Source of the DNA: Paludibacteraceae bacterium
Lineage (GTDB): Bacteria > Bacteroidota > Bacteroidia > Bacteroidales > Paludibacteraceae
Direction of reading: 5' to 3'
Length of the DNA stretch: 42,398 bases
NCBI GenBank assembly: GCA_024399965.1
Contig: JAKSNJ010000013.1
Coordinates: forward strand, 1-42,398
Every line of letters starts with the position of its first letter. Position 1 is the stretch's first letter. The notes under the pieces were generated by a model. That model did not search any database and was not told where the DNA came from. It saw only the letters and a program-made list of their open reading frames with translations. Made by a program: the position numbers and the translations under genes. Of the stretch, positions 8,701-17,900 are shown one piece after another.

Positions 8701-11700
8701 CATGGAATACAAGAAATGCCCTCGGAGAAACAGATATCACGAAAGGAACATTGGAGGCACGCCCTGAATATGTATGGCAATTCTATGCCATTGATACTAT
8801 TCACCCTGCAGTACCCTCTGAATCTTTCCACTACGAGGAACATGCTAAGTGGTATATATCCACCAACAAAGGTGCTAGTTGGACTGAACTGGGTACAAAC
8901 GGCAATGGCGTAGTCAACAACGATGGTTCGTTAGACTACAGTTTCCCCAACGCTGCCGACTCTGTAATTATCAAATTGGAGTCCGAGCACTTCCAACTGG
9001 GTTACTACGTGGTGAACTTCTACGACCCTGCTAAACAAGTAGGTCCAAGCACCGCTGCCCTACTCACCGAGGACGAGATAGCACAAGACTACGAGCCTAT
9101 CTTGGACTTCAACTCGCTATACACCCCTGCTGGCACTACCAGCATGACTGTACTTAACCAGCACCTCGAATGGGGTCAGTCCGAATTGGGCTTCCACTAT
9201 CCGCAAGGTCAAATAGACGGAACTCCCATCTTCAACCAAACCCTGCCCGCACAAGGTGAATACTGCCTGCTCAACAAATACGAGAAAGACGGCAAGGTGA
9301 TTGAGAGCCGTAGCGGTGCAGAGAACGGCGTAATGCTGTATGTGAACTCCGCCAAGGCCCCCACAACATTCTGGGACTTCACCTATCCGCAACCTACTTG
9401 TGCCGACCAAGACATCTATTTCACTTGCTACGTACGCAATCCGCACAACAGCGAGTGCCACATACGTCTGTTCTTGGAAGGAGAAAAGGACGGCAACTGG
9501 GAACTGATTGCTAACATCAACAGCGGTCTGTTACCTGCTAACTCGGGTTGGCAACAGATACTTATTCCTCTTACCGCCAACATACAGGGACAGGGCTACA
9601 ACTCCTACCACTTTAAGTTCCGTATCACCGGTGCTACCGGCACTGGCGAAACGGGTATCCTCTTGGATAAGATTCGTATGATAGGTGCCAAACGTCCTGC
9701 CGCCGTTTACCAGTCTAATATGACTTGCGGCGAAGATGATGTATTTGCCGTATCACGTATCGTTTACCCCAACCTGTCTGAGGAGGTGCGCGGTGCAAGG
9801 ATGTGCTACCAAATATCCTACAAAAACAGTGCAGGCGAATATACTCCTATGGAAATTGCCTACATGCCTAATGGGGAAAACGGTTACTTCATCGATGCGT
9901 TCTATCCCACGGAATACCAATATTTCCTCTCGCAAGACGATAATAAGAACTACGGAACTATCGTGGTTCCGGACCCTGACTACGATCCGTCTTTGAGCGG
10001 TACACCCGCAGGACAATCTGTCCAACTGAAAGCGCTATTAGACCAAATCCAGGGTGCTGAAACACGTACACCTGATTTCATCAACGAGACCGCACGTGTA
10101 TTCAATAGTGTAGAGGATCTTTGTGCTGCCACCAAAAACTGGGGAGAGAAAGGTGGCGTACGCGGTATGGGCAAGGGCTATATCAAAGAGAAAATAGCCG
10201 GTGTAGATACTTGGGTGATGTACGTTGTTATGAAACTGGACCCCGATTTTGCTGCCGACTACCGTCTGCGCATGACACCACTGGTTAACGCAACTACACA
10301 ACCTTATTTCTTGGACGCTTCCTGTTCCGCCGAGCGTTTCTTCTCTATCAAAGAGATGGTATCCCTGTCGGTAGATGGCAATACGGTTTCTGAGGAAATA
10401 TCATCATTTACTGTTCCCGGCAACACCGCCCACACCGTTCGCGCTATCGTAAACATTACCGAAGGTCAAAAGAACTACTCTGGTAGCAGCAAGTTTGATG
10501 TAATACGTCTGCCCGAAGAAATGCGTAACTACGAAAACTTATCCGATGCAGCATTGGCAAACGCTGAGGCAGCATTCAAAGCTATGCACAACTACTCGGT
10601 AGATGAAGTAGAGCGCGCTATTAACATATTCCACAACCCCGATGAAGCCAACCCCAACCGTGAGGGTAACAGAGCATGGGAATATGTAACACCCGAAGAC
10701 TTCATGTATGCCGGTATTAGCGAAGAAGCCGCTGACTCGGTATATGCTATTCTCAAATCGTTGAACGACAATGCCAAGACACGTTTCGGCGTAGATGAGC
10801 ACACCTTTACCATCGGTTCAGACCAAGATGTATATTGTTGGGTACGTCCTATTCCTGCTTCTGCTACCTACGTCAAGGCAGGCGGCAGTTCTACAGGTGC
10901 CGATACTACCATTGCTGTCGTAGTGTGCGATAACAATCAATGGTTGGAATTCCACGCAGGAGCCGTACCTCACCAGCTGCGCTTTGGTAATGACCCGAAG
11001 ACCGACGAGGAAAAGAACAATATACCTATTATACGCGCGACGCGCACGCAAGCCAACACCATGCTGCCCGTACGTGTGTCTGAAATCACCAATGACAAAG
11101 ACCACGAAGTCATCCTCGGTTGGGACTCCACCCGTTTGGTAGCTACCAACGACCCGCGTTGGGACGGCACTGCTATGACCTTCCGCTATGCACAAGACCG
11201 TATCCTTCAAGCCGATGACTACAAGTACTATTACCAACATGGTGACACCATCAAGTTCACTCCGGTCAATGACGCACATATTGCCCTCTTGAACAAGGAC
11301 CGCGGTGACGGAAAGAACCAGTGGAATGTACCCGTCAGTGTACACCCGGGTTACCAAACGCCTAACAACTTTACGTTGGAGGACGGCTATTGGTACCGTT
11401 TCCAAACCACGATGATGAACTTGGCACTCAGCCCCTACGTCGATAGCGATACCTTAAGCGGTCTACGTATGGGTGATGCATTCTTCGAGTTGTACGTCAT
11501 ACCCGACACCCTGCAATGGATGCCGAGCAACGAAGAAGGTGCCAACTACTGGAACGACGACCGCAACTGGCGCGCCGTAGTCAACGGCCAACCAACCGGC
11601 GTAACACGTGTACCGCTGGGTGAGAGTCAAGTTATCATTGACGAACAAAAGGGTGAACACCTCTACCCCATCGTAGATACAGACCTGCACGGTAACAACG

Positions 11701-13361
11701 ACTTCGGTTTCAAGACGGCTACCTGCCGCGACATACTCTTCCGCCCCAACACACGTATCAAGGGACAAGAGTTGCTGGACTACAACCGTTGCTTCATCGA
11801 CCGTTACTACTACACCGGACAATGGGTCGGCTTCTCGCCTGCCTTGAAGTTCACTCACACCGGCGATATGTACACTCCTGCCGACCAAGAGTTGGATGCC
11901 AAGTCCGACTTCAATCCTGTTGAGTTCGATACCGAGCACAACCGCAAATATGCTAAGGAAAACTTGGGTGTAACCACCTTCTCTCGTGAGGCACCTTATG
12001 CTTACTACCAGAGTTTCTGGAACACCTCCATGCCGGAGTATTCCTACAACTACTCCTATGAATCGGTAGTATCGCATACGGAAAGCAATGCACAGTGGCT
12101 GATGAGTAATACGGTAGATTACCACTACCAACCCGGTAACGGTTATGCAGTCGTATGCTTCGACCCGTCGGACGAGGAAGGTCACCAACTGCTTTACCGC
12201 TTGCCTAAGCAGGAAACACAGTATTCTTACTACCGCAGCAATGGTCAAGTTGCTCAAACCGTAACCATCAACCGTCCTACCTTTGATAAGCAGATACACA
12301 ACATGTCTTACGACAAGGACACATTGGCTGCAGAAACCACAGGCGGACTGACCATCACATTGACCAATTCCACAGCCGATAGCAAAGATTTCCTCTTTGG
12401 TAACCCGTCGATGGGTATGATTGATGTGTGGAAATTTGTAGCAGACAACCACCTTGAAGAGGTCGTACAATTCGTTAGCAACAGCACATGGGTATCGCAC
12501 ACCAAAGCAGAAAATCCGCATATCTTCCTCTCTCCGCACGATATCATGCTGGTTACTGCCAAGGAAAGTGGTGCTTCACTACAAGTGACCCTCAAGCCGG
12601 AACACATTACCATTATTACCCAAATAGAAGACGAACCGGCTGCTGCACCTATGCGTAACGCAGTTGCACAACGTGGACAAGGCCGTCTCACCATCATGGC
12701 TGAGAACGCCGGCTACTTCGGTCGCACCGTTTTGATGGAATCGGCTAACGCAGACTTCGCTGTCAAGATGGGTGAAGATGCCGTTGCCGTAACCTCCGGT
12801 ACAGGCGAAGGTGAGTCTCAGAATTTTGGTAGTTTCCACACGGCTGTCAATATCCACACGCTCTGCCAAGACAAAGCCCTGACCACGGATATTCGTCCGT
12901 CTGTCAACTATGTTCCACTTGGCTTTACGTGGATGAAGGATATGCAGGGCTATTACGATGCCACCACACGTTTGTACTTCTCGGTACAAGGTACGTGGAC
13001 AGATCCTTTGTGGTTGGTAGATGTTATCACGGGTGACTCCCTGCCTATCGTAGATGGTGGTTCGGTGGTTATCGCTACCCCCGAAGCCAACCAACAAAAC
13101 GAATTGGCTACCACTCGCTACTACATCCGCGGACATGCAGGTACGCAAGTCGATCCGCCAATAGAACAGGGCGGTGGCTTAGTCACCAAAGCGGAAAACC
13201 TGTACAACAACAAGAACAATCAAGTAGTTATTTTCGATATGCTGGGTCGTGAGGTACTTACCTACCCCAATGCCAATGTGATGCCGGCAGTATTGCCACT
13301 GAACACCGGTGTATATATGGTACATAACGGAGAAGAAGTAGAAAGGAGGATTGTAAAATGA
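5745..13361 (+). CDS. giant secreted surface protein with T9SS type A sorting domain
   Basis: A 2538-residue protein, probably exported by Sec and then across the outer membrane by the type IX secretion system. The N-terminus has a basic start, a hydrophobic core (FSLFVCLVGLCVFS) and a cleavage-like WAG. A start at ATG 5766 is also possible. The C-terminal 50 residues match the type A sorting domain pattern: VVIFDMLGREVL, then NTGVYMVHNGEEVERRIVK. The interior is mostly beta-rich and aromatic with no recognised catalytic domain. A WNDDRNW segment near residue 1930 recalls the WSDxxNWW modules of the 863- and 1643-aa proteins. Its stop overlaps the next start (ATGA). Probably an adhesin or surface-layer component; function is not established. 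Confidence 0.85.
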   Translation: MIHTKKIMQSSKFSLFVCLVGLCVFSQRLWAGTPLFENGSYTTFSVTYNGQRYYLGVDTTSATPAVCYYNTPNLGTMWQLGATGEEHPTLGYARPIKSVWFAVRQSKNVYVKCGTPRNGYFPITAVEGDQTLFYMEKANAVAGTFVEGYCFYYDVSQSIPAKYYLNYDAAFGFKRAYAEKPSYKLTITQWERKTGTDLAMSVTPNPVVFDHTDLTGKQLPVQLTLVQNADRFINKRDNTEQFYIQQGTTITDQETIRDLISSTSVKWSSTGMAGGSSIHTYSKTAPHSFVQTRTLMTLQGSSLTFNDGGGYYYTTVTPENIVAREIYDQNGNPVDHQDYLRIQVKMKDGKTFMDSVPVIRRTFHDVANSPLTISNTPGDQTVNTAATTLTFTVSARFQNSYRTLYADGRIHDETVGQTITLDLPNLPTIQEVAWQEYCTDKVDAESGEPYTECTWVQDGDTTYSDTVMYTVQGSDWMTVTLQNRNTFNVNVSQNTGAEPRFGSIRYTFTYKNGDNYISATQTIYITQQGTNASASITFEHNGTAKPDMTVQDVHEQVTTLYAIPGAELQLPLRQDMYGWYRWYAYESEQYISILNLTWNKAPRSQRGEFYNINNDDTYARGKFDYAPNFTAGQPTDVASVNVPRDFEGGKVACDVSEYTNYVVDWNKEGQKGSVKEPTLSYRQVFDIRPASEQADRMEMCLKGASGAQWMDKHDIMAPAGRVVKFQPTEKCVKGTNQDSELGYVYYFNIKDPDNIGKKSSVDPTSPYAYMRIGLARDTTIGYPDTYTAHRISNSYFLNRSDTVTREFFLVAPAIQTGYVLGRNGTNPITTQPATRFATQADIDAYVQSLADHMDQNMAFALSVKCFPNNKIRIRTENNKDYHLLNSTVGNNMDWQAIFNDYDWKLSSATNKVNDTYSDGKRLVDNVDQNSLFFMATQKKVIVQSDYVYFARSFERKEDKECIKWKSAFKCEEYRYSYEYAGRTETAWNTRNALGETDITKGTLEARPEYVWQFYAIDTIHPAVPSESFHYEEHAKWYISTNKGASWTELGTNGNGVVNNDGSLDYSFPNAADSVIIKLESEHFQLGYYVVNFYDPAKQVGPSTAALLTEDEIAQDYEPILDFNSLYTPAGTTSMTVLNQHLEWGQSELGFHYPQGQIDGTPIFNQTLPAQGEYCLLNKYEKDGKVIESRSGAENGVMLYVNSAKAPTTFWDFTYPQPTCADQDIYFTCYVRNPHNSECHIRLFLEGEKDGNWELIANINSGLLPANSGWQQILIPLTANIQGQGYNSYHFKFRITGATGTGETGILLDKIRMIGAKRPAAVYQSNMTCGEDDVFAVSRIVYPNLSEEVRGARMCYQISYKNSAGEYTPMEIAYMPNGENGYFIDAFYPTEYQYFLSQDDNKNYGTIVVPDPDYDPSLSGTPAGQSVQLKALLDQIQGAETRTPDFINETARVFNSVEDLCAATKNWGEKGGVRGMGKGYIKEKIAGVDTWVMYVVMKLDPDFAADYRLRMTPLVNATTQPYFLDASCSAERFFSIKEMVSLSVDGNTVSEEISSFTVPGNTAHTVRAIVNITEGQKNYSGSSKFDVIRLPEEMRNYENLSDAALANAEAAFKAMHNYSVDEVERAINIFHNPDEANPNREGNRAWEYVTPEDFMYAGISEEAADSVYAILKSLNDNAKTRFGVDEHTFTIGSDQDVYCWVRPIPASATYVKAGGSSTGADTTIAVVVCDNNQWLEFHAGAVPHQLRFGNDPKTDEEKNNIPIIRATRTQANTMLPVRVSEITNDKDHEVILGWDSTRLVATNDPRWDGTAMTFRYAQDRILQADDYKYYYQHGDTIKFTPVNDAHIALLNKDRGDGKNQWNVPVSVHPGYQTPNNFTLEDGYWYRFQTTMMNLALSPYVDSDTLSGLRMGDAFFELYVIPDTLQWMPSNEEGANYWNDDRNWRAVVNGQPTGVTRVPLGESQVIIDEQKGEHLYPIVDTDLHGNNDFGFKTATCRDILFRPNTRIKGQELLDYNRCFIDRYYYTGQWVGFSPALKFTHTGDMYTPADQELDAKSDFNPVEFDTEHNRKYAKENLGVTTFSREAPYAYYQSFWNTSMPEYSYNYSYESVVSHTESNAQWLMSNTVDYHYQPGNGYAVVCFDPSDEEGHQLLYRLPKQETQYSYYRSNGQVAQTVTINRPTFDKQIHNMSYDKDTLAAETTGGLTITLTNSTADSKDFLFGNPSMGMIDVWKFVADNHLEEVVQFVSNSTWVSHTKAENPHIFLSPHDIMLVTAKESGASLQVTLKPEHITIITQIEDEPAAAPMRNAVAQRGQGRLTIMAENAGYFGRTVLMESANADFAVKMGEDAVAVTSGTGEGESQNFGSFHTAVNIHTLCQDKALTTDIRPSVNYVPLGFTWMKDMQGYYDATTRLYFSVQGTWTDPLWLVDVITGDSLPIVDGGSVVIATPEANQQNELATTRYYIRGHAGTQVDPPIEQGGGLVTKAENLYNNKNNQVVIFDMLGREVLTYPNANVMPAVLPLNTGVYMVHNGEEVERRIVK

Positions 13362-13762
13362 ACACCAATGAAATGTATCAGATGAATGCCGACCAAATGA
13401 ATCAACTGGCATTCCAAGAATATCAAGAATATACCGGTTTCAAATCCGTCAGCGGATTAGAGGAATCTGCCCAAGATGCCATCAATGGTCAAGCACCATC
13501 GTGGTCACGTGTTGATTTCGGTTTTCACTCTACCAGTCCGATTATATCAGGCGAGATGACCCTGTCGGAGAATGGAAACTACTTGGTAGAGAAACAATCC
13601 GACCCGCTAATGATGTTGTTGGGTGCAGTCCGTCCCGGCGGTAATCCGACAGGACAATTGGACGAAGTGCCCGTTGGCGATGTCGCAATACCTATGATAC
13701 TGATGGCTATCGGATATACGGTTTATCACCGTATTCGCCAATGGATTCGTCAAAAAGCATAA
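13358..13762 (+). CDS. 134-aa protein with sorting-signal-like tripartite tail, coupled to giant protein
   Basis: Start ATG 13358 overlaps the stop of the giant gene in the four bases ATGA, implying translational coupling. The N-terminal 45 residues are polar, Met/Gln/Asn-rich and carry no signal peptide. The C-terminus has a Pro-Gly stretch (VRPGGNPTGQ), a VPVGD motif, a hydrophobic segment (VAIPMILMAIGYTVY) and a basic end (HRIRQWIRQKA). Motif plus helix plus basic tail is the layout of sortase/exosortase-type signals, and similar tails occur on other Bacteroidales proteins as far as I recall. It could instead be a plain tail-anchored membrane protein. No homologue is recognised with certainty. 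Confidence 0.7.
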   Translation: MNTNEMYQMNADQMNQLAFQEYQEYTGFKSVSGLEESAQDAINGQAPSWSRVDFGFHSTSPIISGEMTLSENGNYLVEKQSDPLMMLLGAVRPGGNPTGQLDEVPVGDVAIPMILMAIGYTVYHRIRQWIRQKA

Positions 13763-13763
13763 G

Positions 13764-14954
13764 GTGAAGATTCGAATTGTCACATTGGGTTGCAAACTCA
13801 ACTTTGCAGAATCAAGCGCGCTGATGAATACCCTTGTTAGCAAGGGACATCAGCGCGCTAAGCAAGGTGAGCAGGCAGATGTTGTTATCGTCAATACATG
13901 CACGGTAACGGATACTGCTGACCACAAAGACCGTCAAGCCATTCACCGACTGAAGCGGGAAAACCCCAATGCCAAAATTATTGTTACGGGCTGCTATGCA
14001 CATCTCAAACCCCAAGAAATAGCTGCTATGGTGGAGGTGGACCATGTGCTACCCAAACGAGACGATATTTTCCAACCTGCCTACTCTCGGGACGACCGTA
14101 CACGCTGTTTTCTCAAGGTACAGGACGGCTGCAACTATTTCTGCACCTATTGTACCATTCCTTTTGCACGGGGGCGCTCACGCAATCCCTACATCAAGGA
14201 CATCGTAGCACAGGCACAACAGGCCTTGGCAGATGGTGCCAAAGAAATTATCCTGACCGGTGTCAACATCGGAGACTTTGGACGCAGCACAGGAGAAAGT
14301 TTTATCGACCTCTTGCGCGCCTTAGACAATCTACAACCTACTGCCTACTACCTACTACCTACCTATCGTATTCGTATTTCCAGCTGTGAGCCCAACCTGC
14401 TGACAGACGAGATTATAGATTTTGTAGCCCACAGCAAGCACTTTGCTCCCCATTTCCATATTCCTTTGCAGTCAGGCAACAACGAGGTACTGAAAATCAT
14501 GCACCGCCACTACACGCGCGAACTCTTCCAAGAGCGCATCGAGCATATCAAAGCCGTCATGCCCCACGCTTTTATCGGAGTGGATTGTATGGTGGGAGTA
14601 CGAGGCGAGACACAAGAGCGGTTTGAGGATTATGTGCAGTTTATCTCTGCCCTACCCGTCAGCCAATTGCACGTGTTTACCTATTCCGAACGCGCCAATA
14701 CACGTATGCTGGAGATGGACCTATATGTGGTGCCGCAACGCGAACGGGAACGCCGCAGCAAGGTCTTACATACGATTTCCGAGCAGAAATTAGCTGACTT
14801 TTATGCCCAGCACAAGGGGAAAAAAGTTACCGTCCTCTGGGAAAGCAAGAAGGACGGTAACAAAATGTATGGTTTCAGCGAAAACTACATCAAAGTAGCA
14901 GGACCGTACGATAAGAGCAAAATCAACACCTTTGAGCAAATTGTGCTTTCTTAA
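13764..14954 (+). CDS. mtaB: tRNA (N6-threonylcarbamoyladenosine-37-C2) methylthiotransferase
   Basis: Radical-SAM enzyme that converts t6A37 to ms2t6A37 in ANN-decoding tRNAs (396 aa). It starts at GTG 13764, one base after the preceding stop. The UPF0004 domain has C10 (TLGCKLN), C46 (NTCTVTD) and C77 (TGCYAH). The radical-SAM cluster is C123-x3-C127-x2-C130. HIPLQSGNNEVL and the C-terminal TRAM-like domain follow. MtaB is preferred over MiaB because of the TLGCKLN opening and overall length. Two oddities are a long perfect hairpin in codons 18-32 and a heptamer insert giving the LQPTAYYLLPTY stretch at residues 190-201. The 3' end shares TTAA with the convergent gene. Confidence 0.9.
   Translation: MKIRIVTLGCKLNFAESSALMNTLVSKGHQRAKQGEQADVVIVNTCTVTDTADHKDRQAIHRLKRENPNAKIIVTGCYAHLKPQEIAAMVEVDHVLPKRDDIFQPAYSRDDRTRCFLKVQDGCNYFCTYCTIPFARGRSRNPYIKDIVAQAQQALADGAKEIILTGVNIGDFGRSTGESFIDLLRALDNLQPTAYYLLPTYRIRISSCEPNLLTDEIIDFVAHSKHFAPHFHIPLQSGNNEVLKIMHRHYTRELFQERIEHIKAVMPHAFIGVDCMVGVRGETQERFEDYVQFISALPVSQLHVFTYSERANTRMLEMDLYVVPQRERERRSKVLHTISEQKLADFYAQHKGKKVTVLWESKKDGNKMYGFSENYIKVAGPYDKSKINTFEQIVLS
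13815..13859 (+). other. long intragenic hairpin in the 5' part of mtaB
   Basis: Perfect 12-bp outer arms AGCGCGCTGATG (13815-13826) and CATCAGCGCGCT (13848-13859) enclose a second 6-bp stem, CCCTTG (13831-13836) with CAAGGG (13841-13846), and a TTAG loop. The only interruption is AATA on one side and A on the other. It lies about 50 nt after the GTG start. Confidence 0.85.
14330..14364 (+). repeat. in-frame heptamer repeat in mtaB (CCTACTA type)
   Basis: Five 7-bp units: TCTACAA, CCTACTG, two CCTACTA and CCTACCT. They encode a Tyr/Leu/Pro/Thr-rich insert between the radical-SAM core strands. CCTACTA is a rotation of the TACTACC unit ending the sulfatase repeat, so they may be one family. 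Confidence 0.75.
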
Positions 14955-17900
14955 CGCAATTTTCTACCACAGGCATCATACAGGTGACGGCCATGGCGGA
15001 TATAGAGTACCTCATTGTAGATAAACTTATCTACAGTCGGTTCACTATCCTCCACTTGTTCTCCCTGACGAACGATACGGAAATGCTCCGGCTCTGCCGT
15101 ACACTTGAATTGGCATTGCGCACCGTTTGCCATCGGGGTATATGTATTCTTTGACATATTCCACAAGTACAAATCCGACAGTTCTGTCTGCTCGTCGCAG
15201 TCAATAGTCAGGGTATATGTCTTATGATTGCCACCGTTGAAGTCCATATTCAGTTCTTCCAACTCAGGCACAGCAGCCACGGCTAACTCACCATCTGTTG
15301 ACAATACAGCCATTTGAACATTGCTCTGCTCCGAATGCGCCTTACGGCCATCCCAACCATTATCAAACCCTCTCGTAAAGGTCTCGTTGGTCAGCACATA
15401 GACCTCGTCTTCAGCACCAAAACCGCTGACACGGAAACGATAGACACTGGGAACAACCTCTGCCGATGCCTCCAAACGACGTGCAGGAGCACGTGTGGGA
15501 GTTACGGTAGAACGATGTCCAACGGCATCAAAGACGGACTTTTGGTAGTCTAACTTGAGTTGCGTAGCTTGATTGGTATACACAAAGAAGCCCTGCATAG
15601 GCGGAATGGTAGAGAGTGAACCGGCCAAATAGGACGCAGCATGTACAGGTATGGTATTATACTGACCACGAGCCGATGCCATGCCGGTACGCGATTGGTT
15701 CTTTTGCTGCTCCATTGCCTCGAAATAGGTGCCCGTGTTCATGATATAAACCGTAGCATCGGCCGCACCAAAGTCGGCTACATCTAAACGCGCAATATCA
15801 ATAGGAGCTACCCACGAGTTAGCCATAAAGGCAAATCCGGCATAACGACCTTGATCATTATACGGTACCTCCAACGTTGTCAGCACAGGATTATTCAGCA
15901 GGCCGGAGAAAGTATAGACTTGCTCCTTGTCTTCGGTCATACAATAACCACTGAACGGAGTCATTGTGCCGGAAAGAGAATCTACCCGTTGCCAGTTACC
16001 GCCTAATTTACGGTTAGGCGTATTGGTCCACTCATACATAGCTGCTTTGGGATATGCTTGAGCAATCTGCGGTTTATCTTGCAAAGGATAACCCATATAT
16101 TGCCATACCGTTTGCAAGATACTGATGTCCTTGGAGCGGCCATAGAACTCAACTGTAGCAGGGATATCTATATTTTGCTCCGACAAAACCAACGCTCCAT
16201 TGCCGGTGGCATCTGCCCGAACGAATATATCACCCGGCTTGTAGTTAATCAGCCGGTTATTGATGGTTAATGCTCCTGTTGGCAGAACGGTCAATGGTTT
16301 ACCGGATGTCACATCAAAGTTCAAATCACCTGTTTGAGCATCGGTTATATCTACTTGACACGGTTGGCGCACAACAGCACTATCGCGGTAGTTCGGAATA
16401 CGTTTATAGGACGGCCACCAGTTCTTGGGATCGGACCACACATGCGTTCCGTTGTTATCATCAAACACCAATTCTTTGTGAACCTCTATCGTCACCTGAT
16501 CCTCTGAATAGCAACCAACGATGGCGTTTTCTACCACGTACGTGAATACATATTTACCATGACTATCCGGTGTAAATTGAGTACCCGTGAATGGTACCGA
16601 TGCACCACCATCTTTGGAATACGTTATACTGCCCGTAGAACCGTCTGCCACAGCAGAGAGGGTAAAGTTCACACTCTGCTCAATACTGATTAATGTTTGG
16701 TCGGCTGCTATATCGGCAGGGGCACCGCAATCATATACCTTGACCGTGACAGGTGTGCTACTGCGTTGACAATCAATCTTATCGTGCGTAATAGTCCAAA
16801 CCAATTCATAGGTACCTACGGAAGGAGCAATCCAACTGCCAACAGGTATGGTTACAGGAGTAGCGCCATTCAGCGAGTAAGTCAGCACACCCGTTTCGTG
16901 GTCACCCACAGTCGATGCAGTAATCGTTATTGCATCTCCCAACTTAATACCTGTCTGCGACACTTCCAAAGTAGCATCAGGACCACAATCATAAACACCG
17001 ATAGTCACTTCGTCTTCGGTCTCACAACCAAGTACCGTATTGGAAATCACATACTTGAAGGTATATTCGCCCACTTCGGTTGGAGTGAAAGTCGTTCCTG
17101 TAAACGGCATTTCCGTGCCACCGTTCTTAGACATGGTAACAGCACCGCTTGCACCTGTTTCCGTAACCTCCGATAGTGTCAATGTAGCACTTTCACCCAA
17201 TTTGAGTACGGTCTTAGACGCTTCGATATTGGCAGGGTCGCCACAATCGGACACTTTGATGGTCTTGGTGGCCTCGCGCGCGCAATCTATATATAGGTGT
17301 GATACCTTCCACGTTAAGACATAAGTTCCTAATCCGGAATGAGTCCATGTGCCTACTGAAATAGTAACCGGCGCACCACCATCTTTGGAATAAGTGAGCG
17401 TACCCGACTCGTTGGCACCTAAATCAGACACCTGTATATCTACTGTTTCGGTGGTGTTGTACACACTCTTAGCCGTCGTAATCGCAGCATCAGGACCGCA
17501 GCCATAGACTGTAACAGTTACTTGGTCAGACGTCTCGCACGTTATCTTGGTGTGCGACACGGTATAGGTGAACACATACACACCGGCTTCGGTGGGAGTG
17601 AACGTAGTGCCAGTGAAATCAACCGCACTGCCACCATCTTTTGTATAGGTAATTTTGCTTGTCTCCACACTTGACACAGCCGACAGGGTAAAGGTAGCAC
17701 TCTCATCGACTTTGAGCGTGGCCTTGTCGGTTTGAATATCAGCCGGCACACCACAACCATACACATCAACTGTCGTTTCGGCAGAACGGGCACAATCTAT
17801 CTTGTCGTGCTTAACCGACCAAACCAGTTTATACGTACCGGCCACAGTGGGAGTCCACGATGCAGGATTAACAATCGTTTGCGCTGCGCCACCGTCTTTG

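Noticed and set aside
11463-12539. 358-codon open frame antisense to the 2538-aa gene
   Set aside because: No recognisable family or signal. It lies wholly opposite a well-supported secreted protein, and several similar shadow frames exist on that strand.
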